Shown here in pieces: positions 34,549-42,402 of a DNA stretch of 46,111 bases. Source of the stretch: a virus; IMG/VR virus record IMGVR_UViG_3300025098_000083, positions 1-46,111 of that record; one strand, written 5' to 3'. The position numbers and the translations under genes are program-made. How positions within the stretch are numbered: the stretch's first letter is position 1; each line of letters starts with the position of its first letter. Below the pieces are notes generated by a model that was given only the letters and a program-made list of their open reading frames with translations, ran no database searches and had not been told where the DNA came from.

Positions 34549-34767
34549 TTAAATTTCTAATTGTTTTTCGTTTTTTGTTTCAGTTGCTTTTTCTTTAAGT
34601 TTTTTAATTGCTTCATCATGACCAGGCATTAATTTAATAGTTTCATGAGTACCAAAAGTCATAGTTCTTAAATTTTCATTTTCGGTAATAAGTTGTTGCA
34701 GCACATTTGTAATAGCTGCAATGCGTTGCTCTACGCTGTCTAATCTACTTTGTTTTTTTGTTTTCAT
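34549..34767 (-). CDS. Small coiled-coil protein, unknown
   Basis: A 72-residue charged helical protein. Residues about 8-35 (SRLDSVEQRIAAITNVLQQL) have heptad-spaced Leu/Ile/Val and probably form a coiled coil; the C-terminal part is Lys/Glu-rich (AIKKLKEKATETKNEKQLEI). No other motif is present. It lies between the secreted protein and a small membrane protein in the RNR transcript. Confidence 0.65.
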   Translation of the reverse strand: MKTKKQSRLDSVEQRIAAITNVLQQLITENENLRTMTFGTHETIKLMPGHDEAIKKLKEKATETKNEKQLEI

Positions 34768-34800
34768 ATTATTTGATTTTATAAAACATTACTAATACTA

Positions 34801-35055
34801 TTAAAAATTGTATAAATAAATTAAATATCCTAATGTTACATTTAAATTTACTACTACTAAATTCCATTGTTTTGCTACAAATACCTGCGGCAACGATAGT
34901 ATACCTCCTGCTACATATGTAATAGCACCTACTGCATCAGGCAATAAATAAGGTGAAATCATTATAAAGCCTGCACCCATATACCCTAACCTATTAGATA
35001 ATCTTTCTAATGGGGTTAGCTTTCTTTCTTTTACAAGATTTTTTAAATTTACCAT
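34801..35055 (-). CDS. Small integral membrane protein
   Basis: An 84-residue protein with a basic N-terminus (KNLVKERKLTPLERLSNRLG) and two or three membrane spans: YMGAGFIMISPYLLPDAVGA, ITYVAGGILSLPQVFVA and LVVVNLNVTLGYLIYLY. The LSNRLGYMGAG and KQWNLVVVNLN patterns occur in similar proteins of other marine phages as I recall; their role is unassigned. A transporter-like or membrane-remodelling function is possible, and a second holin cannot be excluded. Its start overlaps the end of nrdB by seven bases. Confidence 0.72.
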   Translation of the reverse strand: MVNLKNLVKERKLTPLERLSNRLGYMGAGFIMISPYLLPDAVGAITYVAGGILSLPQVFVAKQWNLVVVNLNVTLGYLIYLYNF

Positions 35056-36017
35056 ATATCTTCAAAATCCTCCCCTTCGTTTGCTTTAGAATAATCAGTC
35101 GGGCGAACAGCAAAAAAATCAGTATGAGTATGCCCCCCGGTAAGATGATAGAACCAGTCAAGATTGCCTGCTGCTTTTTTATTAAATTCAAAGTTGAACC
35201 CACTGTTCCCGTATCCAAGTTCTTGTAATTTTTCATTAAGACGTTTTCTGATAAATTGTTTAAGATCATAGGCTTTGAGGTTTTCAATGTCCCCCAATTC
35301 AAACATTTTATCAATGTATCGTTCCTCTGCGTTGAGTATTGTTTTAGCCGCTTCAAATATTTGTTCTTTACATTCATTTATTAAATTTGGCTCTTCTTCA
35401 CACATATGCCTAAACAATTGACAACCCATTTTACTGTGAAGTGATTCGTCGCGTACAGACCACTTCATTTGTTGTCCAATACCTTTTAGTAAATTTCTTA
35501 ATTGAAAAGAATATAATACAGCAAAAGCAGAATATAAACTAACTCCTTCAGCAAAAGCAGAAAATATAGCCAAAGATTTTGCAATACCAATTTTTTCAGA
35601 TCCTTTATAAGCAACAAGGTTGTCAAACCTTTCCATAGTTGCTTCATCTTGTAGAAAAGCTTCAAAGTTTTCAAGTCCTAATGTTTCATTTAAATAACTA
35701 TAGGCTACTGCATGAATTGTTTCTTGATTACCAAACATCATAGCCATCTGTTGAATTTCATGCTTAGGAAACCACGCAACTACCTTTTGTGTCCAATAAT
35801 CGGACACTGCACATTCAGTTTGCGCAAAACCTAACAATATATTACCTACTAAATTTTTTTCTTCTTTGGTTAGTTTTTCATTCCAATCCTTTACGTCACC
35901 AGACATAGGTATTTCTGTGTGTAACCAAAATGCCTGTGCTTGTTTTAACCATCCTTCAGTATAATATTCTGGATAATCAAAAGGTTTATATGCTACTCTT
36001 AAATCAAATAGTCCCAT
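35049..36017 (-). CDS. nrdB: Class I ribonucleotide reductase, small (beta) subunit
   Basis: A 322-residue radical-generating subunit, partner of NrdA. Metal-site residues by spacing: E68 (in FAQTECAVS), E99 and H102 (NQETIHAVAY), the acid in FSAFAEGVSLY, and the pair in SVRDESLHSKM. Y106 is at the position of the E. coli radical tyrosine. The first ligand, Asp84 in E. coli, is Glu68 here; the 31-residue spacing to E99 is exact. Glu at this place is known from Chlamydia class Ic and other non-standard metal subclasses, so the cofactor may not be the usual di-iron tyrosyl site. The C-terminus GEDFEDIW is a typical NrdA-docking tail. Confidence 0.95.
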   Translation of the reverse strand: MGLFDLRVAYKPFDYPEYYTEGWLKQAQAFWLHTEIPMSGDVKDWNEKLTKEEKNLVGNILLGFAQTECAVSDYWTQKVVAWFPKHEIQQMAMMFGNQETIHAVAYSYLNETLGLENFEAFLQDEATMERFDNLVAYKGSEKIGIAKSLAIFSAFAEGVSLYSAFAVLYSFQLRNLLKGIGQQMKWSVRDESLHSKMGCQLFRHMCEEEPNLINECKEQIFEAAKTILNAEERYIDKMFELGDIENLKAYDLKQFIRKRLNEKLQELGYGNSGFNFEFNKKAAGNLDWFYHLTGGHTHTDFFAVRPTDYSKANEGEDFEDIW

Positions 36018-36020
36018 TTA

Positions 36021-36182
36021 TTATTTATCTATTATTAAACAAAAATCTATGAAAGGTAAATATACAACATGCTCATTATAATCTTTATTAATATAAGATC
36101 TTATTCCTAACAATATACCCGGATACAACCCAATACTAAGTTCCCATCCTTTAGCGTCCTTGCCCTCTGTATTTTTTAACAT
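36021..36182 (-). CDS. Small protein with GWELSIGLYPGILLGIRSY motif
   Basis: A 53-residue protein if started at ATG 36182. A longer frame from 36230 is possible but its extra residues overlap, in another frame, a better small gene (36151-36285), so the shorter start is preferred. The sequence KGWELSIGLYPGILLGIRSY then HVVYLPFIDFCLIIDK is beta-rich and recalls a small protein of unknown function found near RNR genes in marine phages. It ends three bases before nrdB. Confidence 0.65.
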   Translation of the reverse strand: MLKNTEGKDAKGWELSIGLYPGILLGIRSYINKDYNEHVVYLPFIDFCLIIDK

Positions 36183-36285
36183 AGTTTTTACTTTTTTTAA
36201 GTTGTGAAGTTTTGCTTTTTGCGTGCACATTAGGACGCTTTACTTTATTTTTTGTTTTGTAATTATTTAATATTATTTTTGCCAT
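36151..36285 (-). CDS. Tiny basic protein with VHAKSKTSQLKKSKNY motif
   Basis: A 44-residue frame, not obvious because two other frames overlap it. The protein is MAKIILNNYKTKNKVKRPN, then VHAKSKTSQLKKSKNYVKKY and RGQGR. The pattern KRPxVHAKxKTSxLKxSKNYxKxYRGQGR is one I have seen in tiny proteins of many phages, which argues strongly for this frame. The extreme basicity suggests RNA or DNA binding. It overlaps the next gene by 32 bases and the previous one by 23. Confidence 0.8.
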   Translation of the reverse strand: MAKIILNNYKTKNKVKRPNVHAKSKTSQLKKSKNYVKKYRGQGR

Positions 36286-36451
36286 AACATTTTATATTGT
36301 GCATTTCATGTAATTCAACAAGCTCTTTATACAAAAGTCTTCCTCTTGTTTCTATACTCCATTTAATAAATTTATCAATTTGTCTATCCGCATATTTAAT
36401 GCGAGCTATTTTTTTGCCTTTTCTAGGATCAATTCTACCGTTCTGTCGCAT
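36263..36451 (-). CDS. Small basic protein, uncertain
   Basis: A 62-residue frame that overlaps the endonuclease gene by 46 bases and the tiny basic gene by 23. It reads MRQNGRIDPRKGKKIARIKY, ADRQIDKFIKWSIETRGRLL and a helical remainder with YKELVELHEMHNIKCYG. The middle part looks like a genuine helical protein, but the overlap with the endonuclease is long, so the true start may lie further in and the first residues may be wrong. No family recognised. Confidence 0.45.
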   Translation of the reverse strand: MRQNGRIDPRKGKKIARIKYADRQIDKFIKWSIETRGRLLYKELVELHEMHNIKCYGKNNIK

Positions 36452-36867
36452 TCTTTTTGATTCTGTGGTTTGTATAGTGTATAATTTGGGAACTGATTCA
36501 TCACAAGTTGTTTAAATAGCTTCCAGCGCATTGGAAATGATTCATTAGCCCTTCCTTTTGTTTCAATTATAAAAGTATCTCCTATAAAGTCGGGTGTATA
36601 TTTAATAGGCAATATTCTTTTGCAGCCTCTATTCTTATAATCACCTTTGCCATTTGATTGTCTTTCATATACTTCGTTTTCAAAATGAAAACCATTTAAC
36701 AAAACAAAAGTTTCTCCTTCATACTTTGTCCGTATTTTAGCTTTTTTTAAAGCCATATACATATACCTTTCTAAGCCTGAAGCAAAATTAATACCATCAT
36801 ATGACACTTTTTTTGAAACAACCGGTCCACGTTTTCTTTTTTTATATGGTCGCCGTTTAATCATCAT
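36406..36867 (-). CDS. T7 endonuclease I-like Holliday-junction resolvase
   Basis: A 153-residue nuclease with the PD-(D/E)xK core of T7 endonuclease I: SGLERYMYMALKKA (E33), KYTPDFIGD (D93) and FIIETKGRA (E102, K104). A basic N-terminal arm (IKRRPYKKRKRG) suits DNA junction binding, though it may extend past the fold. T7 gp3 is 149 residues, so length fits. It resolves branched recombination intermediates before packaging and can degrade host DNA. The tail overlaps the small gene at 36263 and the start overlaps the MazG-like gene by 11 bases. Confidence 0.82.
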   Translation of the reverse strand: MMIKRRPYKKRKRGPVVSKKVSYDGINFASGLERYMYMALKKAKIRTKYEGETFVLLNGFHFENEVYERQSNGKGDYKNRGCKRILPIKYTPDFIGDTFIIETKGRANESFPMRWKLFKQLVMNQFPNYTLYKPQNQKECDRTVELILEKAKK

Positions 36868-37117
36868 TAAATGTTTTATTTATGTTTTTTAGCATTACTT
36901 CCTGAAGCTCTTCTGTAGTATTTTCTTTAAGTTTTTGAAGATATAATACTGCATCCATTAATTCTTCTTGTAAATGATTCATCCAAATAAACATATTAGA
37001 AGGATCTTGGTCAAGAGTTATTTTATATTTTTCATAACCTACATCAGATCGCTCTACAAACTTATCTACTACACGTTCAACTACTGGATCCCTAAATTTA
37101 ATTTTTTTCTTATTCAT
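36857..37117 (-). CDS. Small MazG-like all-alpha NTP-pyrophosphohydrolase-type protein
   Basis: An 86-residue helical protein with VVDKFVERSDVGYEKYKITL and WMNHLQEELMDAVLYLQKLK. The EELMDA segment resembles the EExxD/E metal motif of all-alpha NTP pyrophosphohydrolases (MazG/DUF550 relatives), and I know similar small phage proteins of this pattern. It sits beside a full MazG domain, so the two may form a nucleotide-sanitation pair. A second acidic motif is not obvious, so activity is not certain. Confidence 0.6.
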   Translation of the reverse strand: MNKKKIKFRDPVVERVVDKFVERSDVGYEKYKITLDQDPSNMFIWMNHLQEELMDAVLYLQKLKENTTEELQEVMLKNINKTFNDD

Positions 37118-37886
37118 CTTTCACAAATGTTCCGTTAATCATTCTACCAGTTCTATTAGATATTTCATCATAAGCAGACTGAATGCAAGTTTCAATATCG
37201 GTACCGACAAGATGGGCAAGATTAGTAAGAACAACAACGCTATCACCAATAGCATCAATAATATCTTCTTTATTATTTTTAAGTAAGGCTTGGGATAGTT
37301 CTCCAGATTCTTCATATAATTTAATTATTTGTGTTTTAGTATCACCCTTTTCATATAATCCTCTTTCTTCTGCCCAATTGCGTATATTATTAAATATATC
37401 TATTAATTCAACAGGTGGTATTAAATTGTTTTCAGGGTTTAAAAAAGCTTCATAATAAGCTTTGTTATAAATGTAACTGCGTTTTTCGTTGTACATAGAT
37501 TTTTTGCAGTTAAGTAATATCCAATTAATTGTTTCAACATTAAGCTCAAAATCACCATGTGATGTTTCCCACGATAAGTCCATGTTATCCCTTAACCAAT
37601 TGTTAAGTTGTAATTTAGGCACAGGAAATGTTGTAGTTTGTTCGGTAACGTTTATTTTCATTTTATTTAATTTTTGATTACATAAATTTTTATATTTTTG
37701 TCTGTCAACTTTATAGCCATAAGATTTTTGAAGTTCTATTTCCCGGTCAGATATATAATTTATATCATCACTAGAATCAAGAACTTCATATTCATCTAAC
37801 TTATACCCTTGTACAGTCGTTACGCGTTTATTAAGATTACGTGTAACTCCTATTTTTTTACCCGGTATGTGATAAATAAAGTACAT
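37110..37886 (-). CDS. Fusion of GIY-YIG-like domain and MazG NTP pyrophosphohydrolase
   Basis: A 258-residue protein. Residues about 1-68 (YFIYHIPGKKIGVTRNLNKR, GYKLDEYEVL, DREIELQKSYGYKVD) look like a GIY-YIG nuclease fold. Residues about 165-258 are a clear MazG domain: KLYEESGELSQALLK (E192, E193, E196) and DAIGDSVVVL (D211, D215), which bind the metal for NTP hydrolysis to NMP and pyrophosphate. The middle (about 75-160) is unassigned. MazG enzymes of phages are thought to purge modified nucleotides or alter (p)ppGpp; which applies here is unknown. It lies next to thymidylate synthase. Low-numbered ATG M76 is a possible internal start. Confidence 0.75.
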   Translation of the reverse strand: MYFIYHIPGKKIGVTRNLNKRVTTVQGYKLDEYEVLDSSDDINYISDREIELQKSYGYKVDRQKYKNLCNQKLNKMKINVTEQTTTFPVPKLQLNNWLRDNMDLSWETSHGDFELNVETINWILLNCKKSMYNEKRSYIYNKAYYEAFLNPENNLIPPVELIDIFNNIRNWAEERGLYEKGDTKTQIIKLYEESGELSQALLKNNKEDIIDAIGDSVVVLTNLAHLVGTDIETCIQSAYDEISNRTGRMINGTFVKDE

Positions 37887-37889
37887 AGT

Positions 37890-38702
37890 TTATGTTGCTA
37901 ATGGTGCTTTAATTAAAGTAGCAGGATTATAATTAATTAAAGTTATATCCTCATGAGTTGGTATATCTACTTCATGTGTTAAAGATAGCCCTTTTTTTAA
38001 TATTACTGTAGGTAATTTACCATCAGCCCTGTTTAAATATTTTAATGATTGTTCTAAATGATTATTATATAAGTGACAATCTCCCATAAAACAAATTAAT
38101 TCGCCAGGTTTATATCCAAAACCTTTAGCTAACATAAGTAGTAACAAACCATACATAGCTATATCATATGGTAAACCTAAAAAAACATCAACTGATCTTT
38201 GTGACCATGACAAGCTTAATTTACCATCATTTATATAAACTTGAAAACCATAATGACAAGGAGGCAATGCCATATCATCCAATTCATGGGGATTCCATAA
38301 GCTTGCCATAATGCGCCGTGAGCTTGGTTCCTGTTTAATTTGCTTGAGAACTTGTTCAAGCTGATCAATACCATTAAAGTTACGAAGCTGCTTACCATAA
38401 ACAGGACCAAGTGTATTATCGGTTCTTCCGGATTTTTCATAATTCTCATTCCAGTAAGTAACACCGTGATGCTGCAAGTAATCCATGTCATTGCGACCTT
38501 GTAATATCCATAGTAATTCCGTAATTGCATGATTAAAATATATTTTTTTAGCGGTTAATAATGGAAATCCGAGTTCCATATTATGTCTAAGAACTCTTCC
38601 GAAGACAGATCTCGTCCCAGTGCCAGTTCTATCTTTCTTTTCCTTTCCTCCATTGAGTATTCCTGATAATAATCCTCTGTATTCATCTTGTACGTTTATC
38701 AT
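37890..38702 (-). CDS. thyA: Thymidylate synthase
   Basis: A 270-residue ThyA, which methylates dUMP to dTMP with methylene-tetrahydrofolate. Motifs: KKDRTGTGTRSVFG (phosphate loop), SSRRIM (R129, R130 from the partner subunit), MALPPCHYGFQVY (C149 nucleophile), SQRSVDVFLGLPYDIA and DCHLYNNHLEQ (folate and dUMP contacts), and the C-terminal IKAPLAT. Full length. It pairs with RNR and MazG to supply dTTP. Its first 20 bases overlap the end of the preceding small gene. Confidence 0.96.
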   Translation of the reverse strand: MINVQDEYRGLLSGILNGGKEKKDRTGTGTRSVFGRVLRHNMELGFPLLTAKKIYFNHAITELLWILQGRNDMDYLQHHGVTYWNENYEKSGRTDNTLGPVYGKQLRNFNGIDQLEQVLKQIKQEPSSRRIMASLWNPHELDDMALPPCHYGFQVYINDGKLSLSWSQRSVDVFLGLPYDIAMYGLLLLMLAKGFGYKPGELICFMGDCHLYNNHLEQSLKYLNRADGKLPTVILKKGLSLTHEVDIPTHEDITLINYNPATLIKAPLAT

Positions 38703-38976
38703 AATAATATTTCATTGTTTTTTTTATTGCTGGCCATATATCTTTATCATTGTACGATAGAGGAGATATATGTGCCTTTTCATTTTTTTTATATGGTCCT
38801 AGTCTTATTTCTATAAACCAAGCTTCAGGAAATAATCCTTTTGTAGTAGGTTTAGGAGATATACGATAATTATTATTAATGCAATAATTAAAATGTAATT
38901 GTTCTTCCTTTGTTAATGTTGTAGCATATTTTGATAAACCTTTATAAGATTTTTTTTTAACTAAACCGCTTCCCAT
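38683..38976 (-). CDS. Small protein, unknown function
   Basis: A 97-residue basic protein, MGSGLVKKKSYKGLSKYATT, with YRISPKPTTKGLFPEAWFIE and LSYNDKDIWPAIKKTMKYYY. No membrane segment or catalytic motif is evident; the centre appears beta-rich with a C-terminal helix. It overlaps the primase-helicase end by 16 bases and thyA by 20, indicating a compact transcript. Family unrecognised. Confidence 0.6.
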   Translation of the reverse strand: MGSGLVKKKSYKGLSKYATTLTKEEQLHFNYCINNNYRISPKPTTKGLFPEAWFIEIRLGPYKKNEKAHISPLSYNDKDIWPAIKKTMKYYYDKRTR

Positions 38977-40685
38977 GGCATTGCTTCATTTATAACTGTT
39001 TCAGGGTATATGGGTATAAAACAACCTGATTTATATTCCCATTTAAAATGGGCTTCCGCACCATTTTCACCTAAGTTTTGAAATTTAACCTTAAGCACCT
39101 TGGCTTTAACAGTTTTATTATCATAATCGCGGTGAACCAATAAACCGTGATAAGACGCATCATACCATTCACCACCGCCTTTAATATTATACATAGTTGG
39201 TTCTTCAATTTTTCCATCATTATTTTTATACATTTTTGTTGGGTGAGCTACAACTATAACTAAAACATCATATTTTTTTGCAAATGTTTCAATTTTAGTT
39301 AAATATTCCATTGTATATCTATTAACATCTTCTGTTTTGCAATTTACATCTCTAATTTTATTAAATGGGTCAATAACTAAGCATTTAATACCTTTTCTTT
39401 TAACAAGTTCAGCACCTTTCTTTAAAACTGATTCTAAAGTATAGCGCTCCATGTCTATAAAAAAGAAATTGTCATTAACATGCCCAGCTATTGATTTCCA
39501 TTTTGCTCCACCAATGTCGGACTTGTGTGGCATATCTTGCCATACTTTTCGCATTAGCTTATGAGCGTGTAAAAAAGTAGGTGCATTTTCGGGTGATGCA
39601 AAGGCTGTTTTCCATTGATAATTTTGATTATAACCTACAACCATTTGATCCACAAAATCAGACTTACCACTGCTTGGTATACCAGTAACAGTAATAAACT
39701 GACCAGTATAAGTACTGAAAATATCGTCGAAATTGCTAAGCCCAATTTGGTAACCTTTTTTAAAACCATTTTCAACAAAATCTGTAATTTCACCTTCAAT
39801 GTCTTTGAATGTTGTAACGTTTTCAAGCGGGACCGCTTTCGCTTGTTGTACAAGTTTTGATAATCCTTTAGTTCCATGCTTTAATAAATATTCGTTTGCA
39901 TCTTTGCAATCATTGAAGTCTATAATAAAACAAACCTCTGCACCAAGACGTCTAATTAATTCTTGTTGCAAGGCTTGTCCTGCTTCATCTTTATCAACTG
40001 CTAAAATTATCTTTTCTTTATTTTCAAGATAGTCTATACAGTTATCTAAGTAATCTAAGTTATTACTATTTAAAGTTGCCCCGTTAGGGACAGAGATAGT
40101 ATTAAATACACCAGCTTCATGGAAAGATAATACATCCATTTCGCCTTCCACAATAATACAACTAGTGTGATTAGCAACGCTATTGATATTATAAAATACT
40201 TTTTCGGCTCCTTTAAATAGTTTAAAGTTTTTTCTAGCATCTCTATATTTTATATTAATTAATTCATTACCTATAAAATAATTAAACTTAATTGTATTTT
40301 CAAGTTTATTAGTTTGTGGCATCCATTCTTGGCCTTCTGAAACTTTTAAAGCTTTAAGGGTTTTAACAGATATACCTCTTGAATCAAACCACTTTTCAAC
40401 CTTAGTGCTTTCTATGGGTGCTACACTTTGCCCAACTGGTCGCGTGTATTCCTTTAAGCTATTACCTTTTCTTTGGTAAGTATGTAACTGAAAAGTAGTA
40501 TCACAATTATGACAAGTACCTAAACCGGTTTGCCAATCATAAGAAGCACATTTTAATTTTTGCTTTTGTGACTTCCTATCAGATGAACACAGGGGACAAA
40601 TCCCCTGCGCTTTTCCTTCTTCAAGATCATATTGGTTAAAATCTTCAATTTTATAACCATTTATTTCCTGAGTATTAATTTGCAT
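38961..40685 (-). CDS. Primase-helicase (T7 gp4-like)
   Basis: A 574-residue bifunctional replication enzyme. Zinc finger: C30, C33 and C58, C61 (with C46 nearby). Toprim primase core: CIIVEGEMDVLSFHEAG (E180) and ILAVDKDEAGQ (D231, D233). DnaB-type helicase: Walker A GIPSSGKS at 335-342, Walker B KCLVIDPFNKI (D439), and VVAHPTKM (H481). It unwinds the fork and lays down RNA primers. The zinc finger and toprim order equals T7 gp4. Start follows the stop of the tiny gene at 40686 directly. Confidence 0.93.
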   Translation of the reverse strand: MQINTQEINGYKIEDFNQYDLEEGKAQGICPLCSSDRKSQKQKLKCASYDWQTGLGTCHNCDTTFQLHTYQRKGNSLKEYTRPVGQSVAPIESTKVEKWFDSRGISVKTLKALKVSEGQEWMPQTNKLENTIKFNYFIGNELINIKYRDARKNFKLFKGAEKVFYNINSVANHTSCIIVEGEMDVLSFHEAGVFNTISVPNGATLNSNNLDYLDNCIDYLENKEKIILAVDKDEAGQALQQELIRRLGAEVCFIIDFNDCKDANEYLLKHGTKGLSKLVQQAKAVPLENVTTFKDIEGEITDFVENGFKKGYQIGLSNFDDIFSTYTGQFITVTGIPSSGKSDFVDQMVVGYNQNYQWKTAFASPENAPTFLHAHKLMRKVWQDMPHKSDIGGAKWKSIAGHVNDNFFFIDMERYTLESVLKKGAELVKRKGIKCLVIDPFNKIRDVNCKTEDVNRYTMEYLTKIETFAKKYDVLVIVVAHPTKMYKNNDGKIEEPTMYNIKGGGEWYDASYHGLLVHRDYDNKTVKAKVLKVKFQNLGENGAEAHFKWEYKSGCFIPIYPETVINEAMPWEAV

Positions 40686-40787
40686 TTAATTTTCGTTTTT
40701 TAGTACTGGTTCGTTGTTTTCATCGTAATGAACATAAATCCATTTTTCATCAATCACATCGTAATATTTATTAAAACGGTAAATCAT
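40686..40787 (-). CDS. Tiny possible protein between SSB and primase-helicase
   Basis: A 33-residue frame, MIYRFNKYYDVIDEKWIYVH followed by YDENNEPVLKNEN. It begins inside the last codons of the SSB gene and its stop abuts the ATG of the primase-helicase, so it would exactly fill an otherwise empty gap. The composition (aromatic strands, acidic end) is protein-like. No family recognised; a chance frame cannot be excluded. Confidence 0.45.
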   Translation of the reverse strand: MIYRFNKYYDVIDEKWIYVHYDENNEPVLKNEN

Positions 40788-41085
40788 CTGCTACGGGTTG
40801 AGGTTTGGGGGCCGCAGGCGCTGAAGAAATATTATCTCTTGGCGCTGGCTCTACGTTTTGGCCATTCGTCCAAACAACATTAACATTGCCTAAATAAACC
40901 TTAGGCTCTTTGCTTTCACGTTGTTCTTTTGATTGACGTACAGTTAATGATCCTTGTTGACCAAACTGGTCTATTTCATCATTAATTGTAATTGTTACAG
41001 GTAAATACTTACCTTTTTTTCCATCAATAATTTCGTTCTTTGGAACTTTTGATAGATTAATACTTGTGTTTAAGATAGTTGCCAT
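40771..41085 (-). CDS. ssb: Single-stranded DNA-binding protein
   Basis: A 104-residue protein: an N-terminal beta domain (INLSKVPKNEIIDGKKGKYL, PVTITINDEIDQFGQQGSLT, VRQSKEQRESKE, VYLGNVNVVW) with an OB-fold-like strand pattern, a Pro/Ala linker (NISSAPAAPKPQP) and the acidic tip ADDLPF. That DDLPF end is the hallmark by which bacterial SSB recruits partners. It is followed by replication genes and preceded by recombination genes, which fits an SSB. Confidence 0.8.
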   Translation of the reverse strand: MATILNTSINLSKVPKNEIIDGKKGKYLPVTITINDEIDQFGQQGSLTVRQSKEQRESKEPKVYLGNVNVVWTNGQNVEPAPRDNISSAPAAPKPQPVADDLPF

Positions 41086-41097
41086 ATAAAATAAAAT

Positions 41098-41829
41098 TTA
41101 AAGTGTTTCATTAATAAAATATTGTTGAGGGTCAAAGTTAGGTGTATTATAATGTAAATCAAACATTTCACACGCTTTAATTACTTTATCTTCACCTTTT
41201 TGTAAAAACTTTTCAGAACAATCACATAGTTTAATTTTATGTGTATTTTTATCCATTACAATAAAAACCATTTCAAATCCAAATAGTTTATTATAAATAT
41301 AAGATTGACTGTCATAATTAAACTTATTTGCACTGAAGCGAAAATTATCAAGATTTGTTGTAGTTTTTAAATCAATAACTAAACGTTCATCATAATTAAT
41401 AATATCAGCCTTAGCTTTCCAATTAAAATCAAAGATTTTACCTACAGCAGGTTCTTCATAAATTATATTAGATCCTGTAATTAAGCTTTCAATAAACTTA
41501 TTTTTAAGTAATTTGTCCGTCATAGCTTCTACCATATCAGCTTCCTGTTGAAGTAAACACATTTCACCATCAGATATTTCTTTATAGTGTTTAGTGTTTC
41601 TACTTGAGCTTTCTATAATTTTAAAAGATTTAACTTTTTCAGGTTCTAATATAATAGTATGAAAATATCCACCAATAAGCATAGCAGCTGTTTTTTCAAC
41701 TGTATCATATAACTTTTCAGGTTCACTAAGTAAAGTTCTAATGTTTGAATTGCTTAAATATTGCTGTCCAAACTTACCATAGTAATGTTCATCTTCTCTT
41801 AGCTTATCTACTATTTCCTTGCTATTCAT
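41098..41829 (-). CDS. RecE-like PD-(D/E)xK exonuclease
   Basis: A 243-residue nuclease of the exodeoxyribonuclease VIII/PDDEXK type. Motifs: GGYFHTIILEPE (H57), KAKADIINYDERLVIDLKTT (D142, D153, K155) and NYDSQSYIYNKLFG (Q175). It probably degrades one strand of duplex ends to give single strands for the annealase encoded directly upstream; gene stop and start abut. Together they form a typical phage exonuclease/annealase recombination pair. Confidence 0.85.
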   Translation of the reverse strand: MNSKEIVDKLREDEHYYGKFGQQYLSNSNIRTLLSEPEKLYDTVEKTAAMLIGGYFHTIILEPEKVKSFKIIESSSRNTKHYKEISDGEMCLLQQEADMVEAMTDKLLKNKFIESLITGSNIIYEEPAVGKIFDFNWKAKADIINYDERLVIDLKTTTNLDNFRFSANKFNYDSQSYIYNKLFGFEMVFIVMDKNTHKIKLCDCSEKFLQKGEDKVIKACEMFDLHYNTPNFDPQQYFINETL

Positions 41830-42330
41830 TTAAAGTGTGCTTAATTCTTTTTCTAATTCAGGTGTAAGTTTATATTTATTTTTAATCTTTTCAAGTGATC
41901 CACCTTTTTTCAAATATTCTTTAGCCTCTGGGACCCAGTTGTTATTTGAAGCTGTAGTTGCATCAGCATCTGCGGTATCATCAATTAAAAATAGATTACC
42001 TAAAGCATACTTTTTAGCATAAGAACTAGCTGTGCCATATCTTTGAGGCATTGCTTGGCCTTTAAACATAACATCAACTCCTACGACTGCAGTTGCTGAA
42101 AGCTCATTTAGATTATCTCTAATGGTTGCTGTTGATTGAATTACCGAAGGATCGTTAGATATAAGTTCTTCAGTTGTAGTAACGGTTACATCAAGCTCTA
42201 GTAAGAATGGTTTTAAAGCTTCTAAGATGTCTTCGGCTGATCTATAGTAATAGTTTCCGAATTTGTTAAAGCGACTTTTTTTTGCTTTTAACTTGGTTTG
42301 AATGGTTGCTAATTTTTGTGTCAATTCCAT
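41830..42330 (-). CDS. ERF-family single-strand annealing protein
   Basis: A 166-residue protein if started at ATG 42330 (MELTQKLATIQTKLKAKKS). An upstream in-frame ATG at 42363 would add a hydrophobic MIILLTNLIFF that does not fit the family, so it was not used. The ERF signature GTASSYAKKYALGNLFLIDD, followed by TADADATT, is clear. ERF proteins anneal complementary single strands during recombination and genome circularisation. It precedes the exonuclease gene with no gap. Confidence 0.88.
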   Translation of the reverse strand: MELTQKLATIQTKLKAKKSRFNKFGNYYYRSAEDILEALKPFLLELDVTVTTTEELISNDPSVIQSTATIRDNLNELSATAVVGVDVMFKGQAMPQRYGTASSYAKKYALGNLFLIDDTADADATTASNNNWVPEAKEYLKKGGSLEKIKNKYKLTPELEKELSTL

Positions 42331-42402
42331 AAAAAAAATTAGATTGGTTAATAATATAATCACGCATCTCGTGTATTATTTACACGGAATCTCCTATTTA
42401 AC
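42331..42402 (-). promoter_or_regulatory. Gap before the annealase gene with a perfect inverted repeat
   Basis: This 72-base gap is the largest in the leftward block apart from its start. It holds the perfect inverted repeat CGTGTA-TTATT-TACACG at 42370-42386. There is no T-run on either strand, so an operator or mRNA hairpin is more likely than a terminator. The minus-strand AATAATACACGAG beside it resembles AATATATAACGAG in front of the HTH gene (43785-43797), which may be a shared promoter element. Confidence 0.4.

Noticed and set aside
34994-35377. 127-codon minus-strand frame overlapping nrdB
   Set aside because: Out-of-frame reading of conserved nrdB sequence.
42331-42363. Longer start for the ERF annealase
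   Set aside because: The extra residues are hydrophobic and unlike ERF N-termini; MELTQKLATIQ is a natural start.
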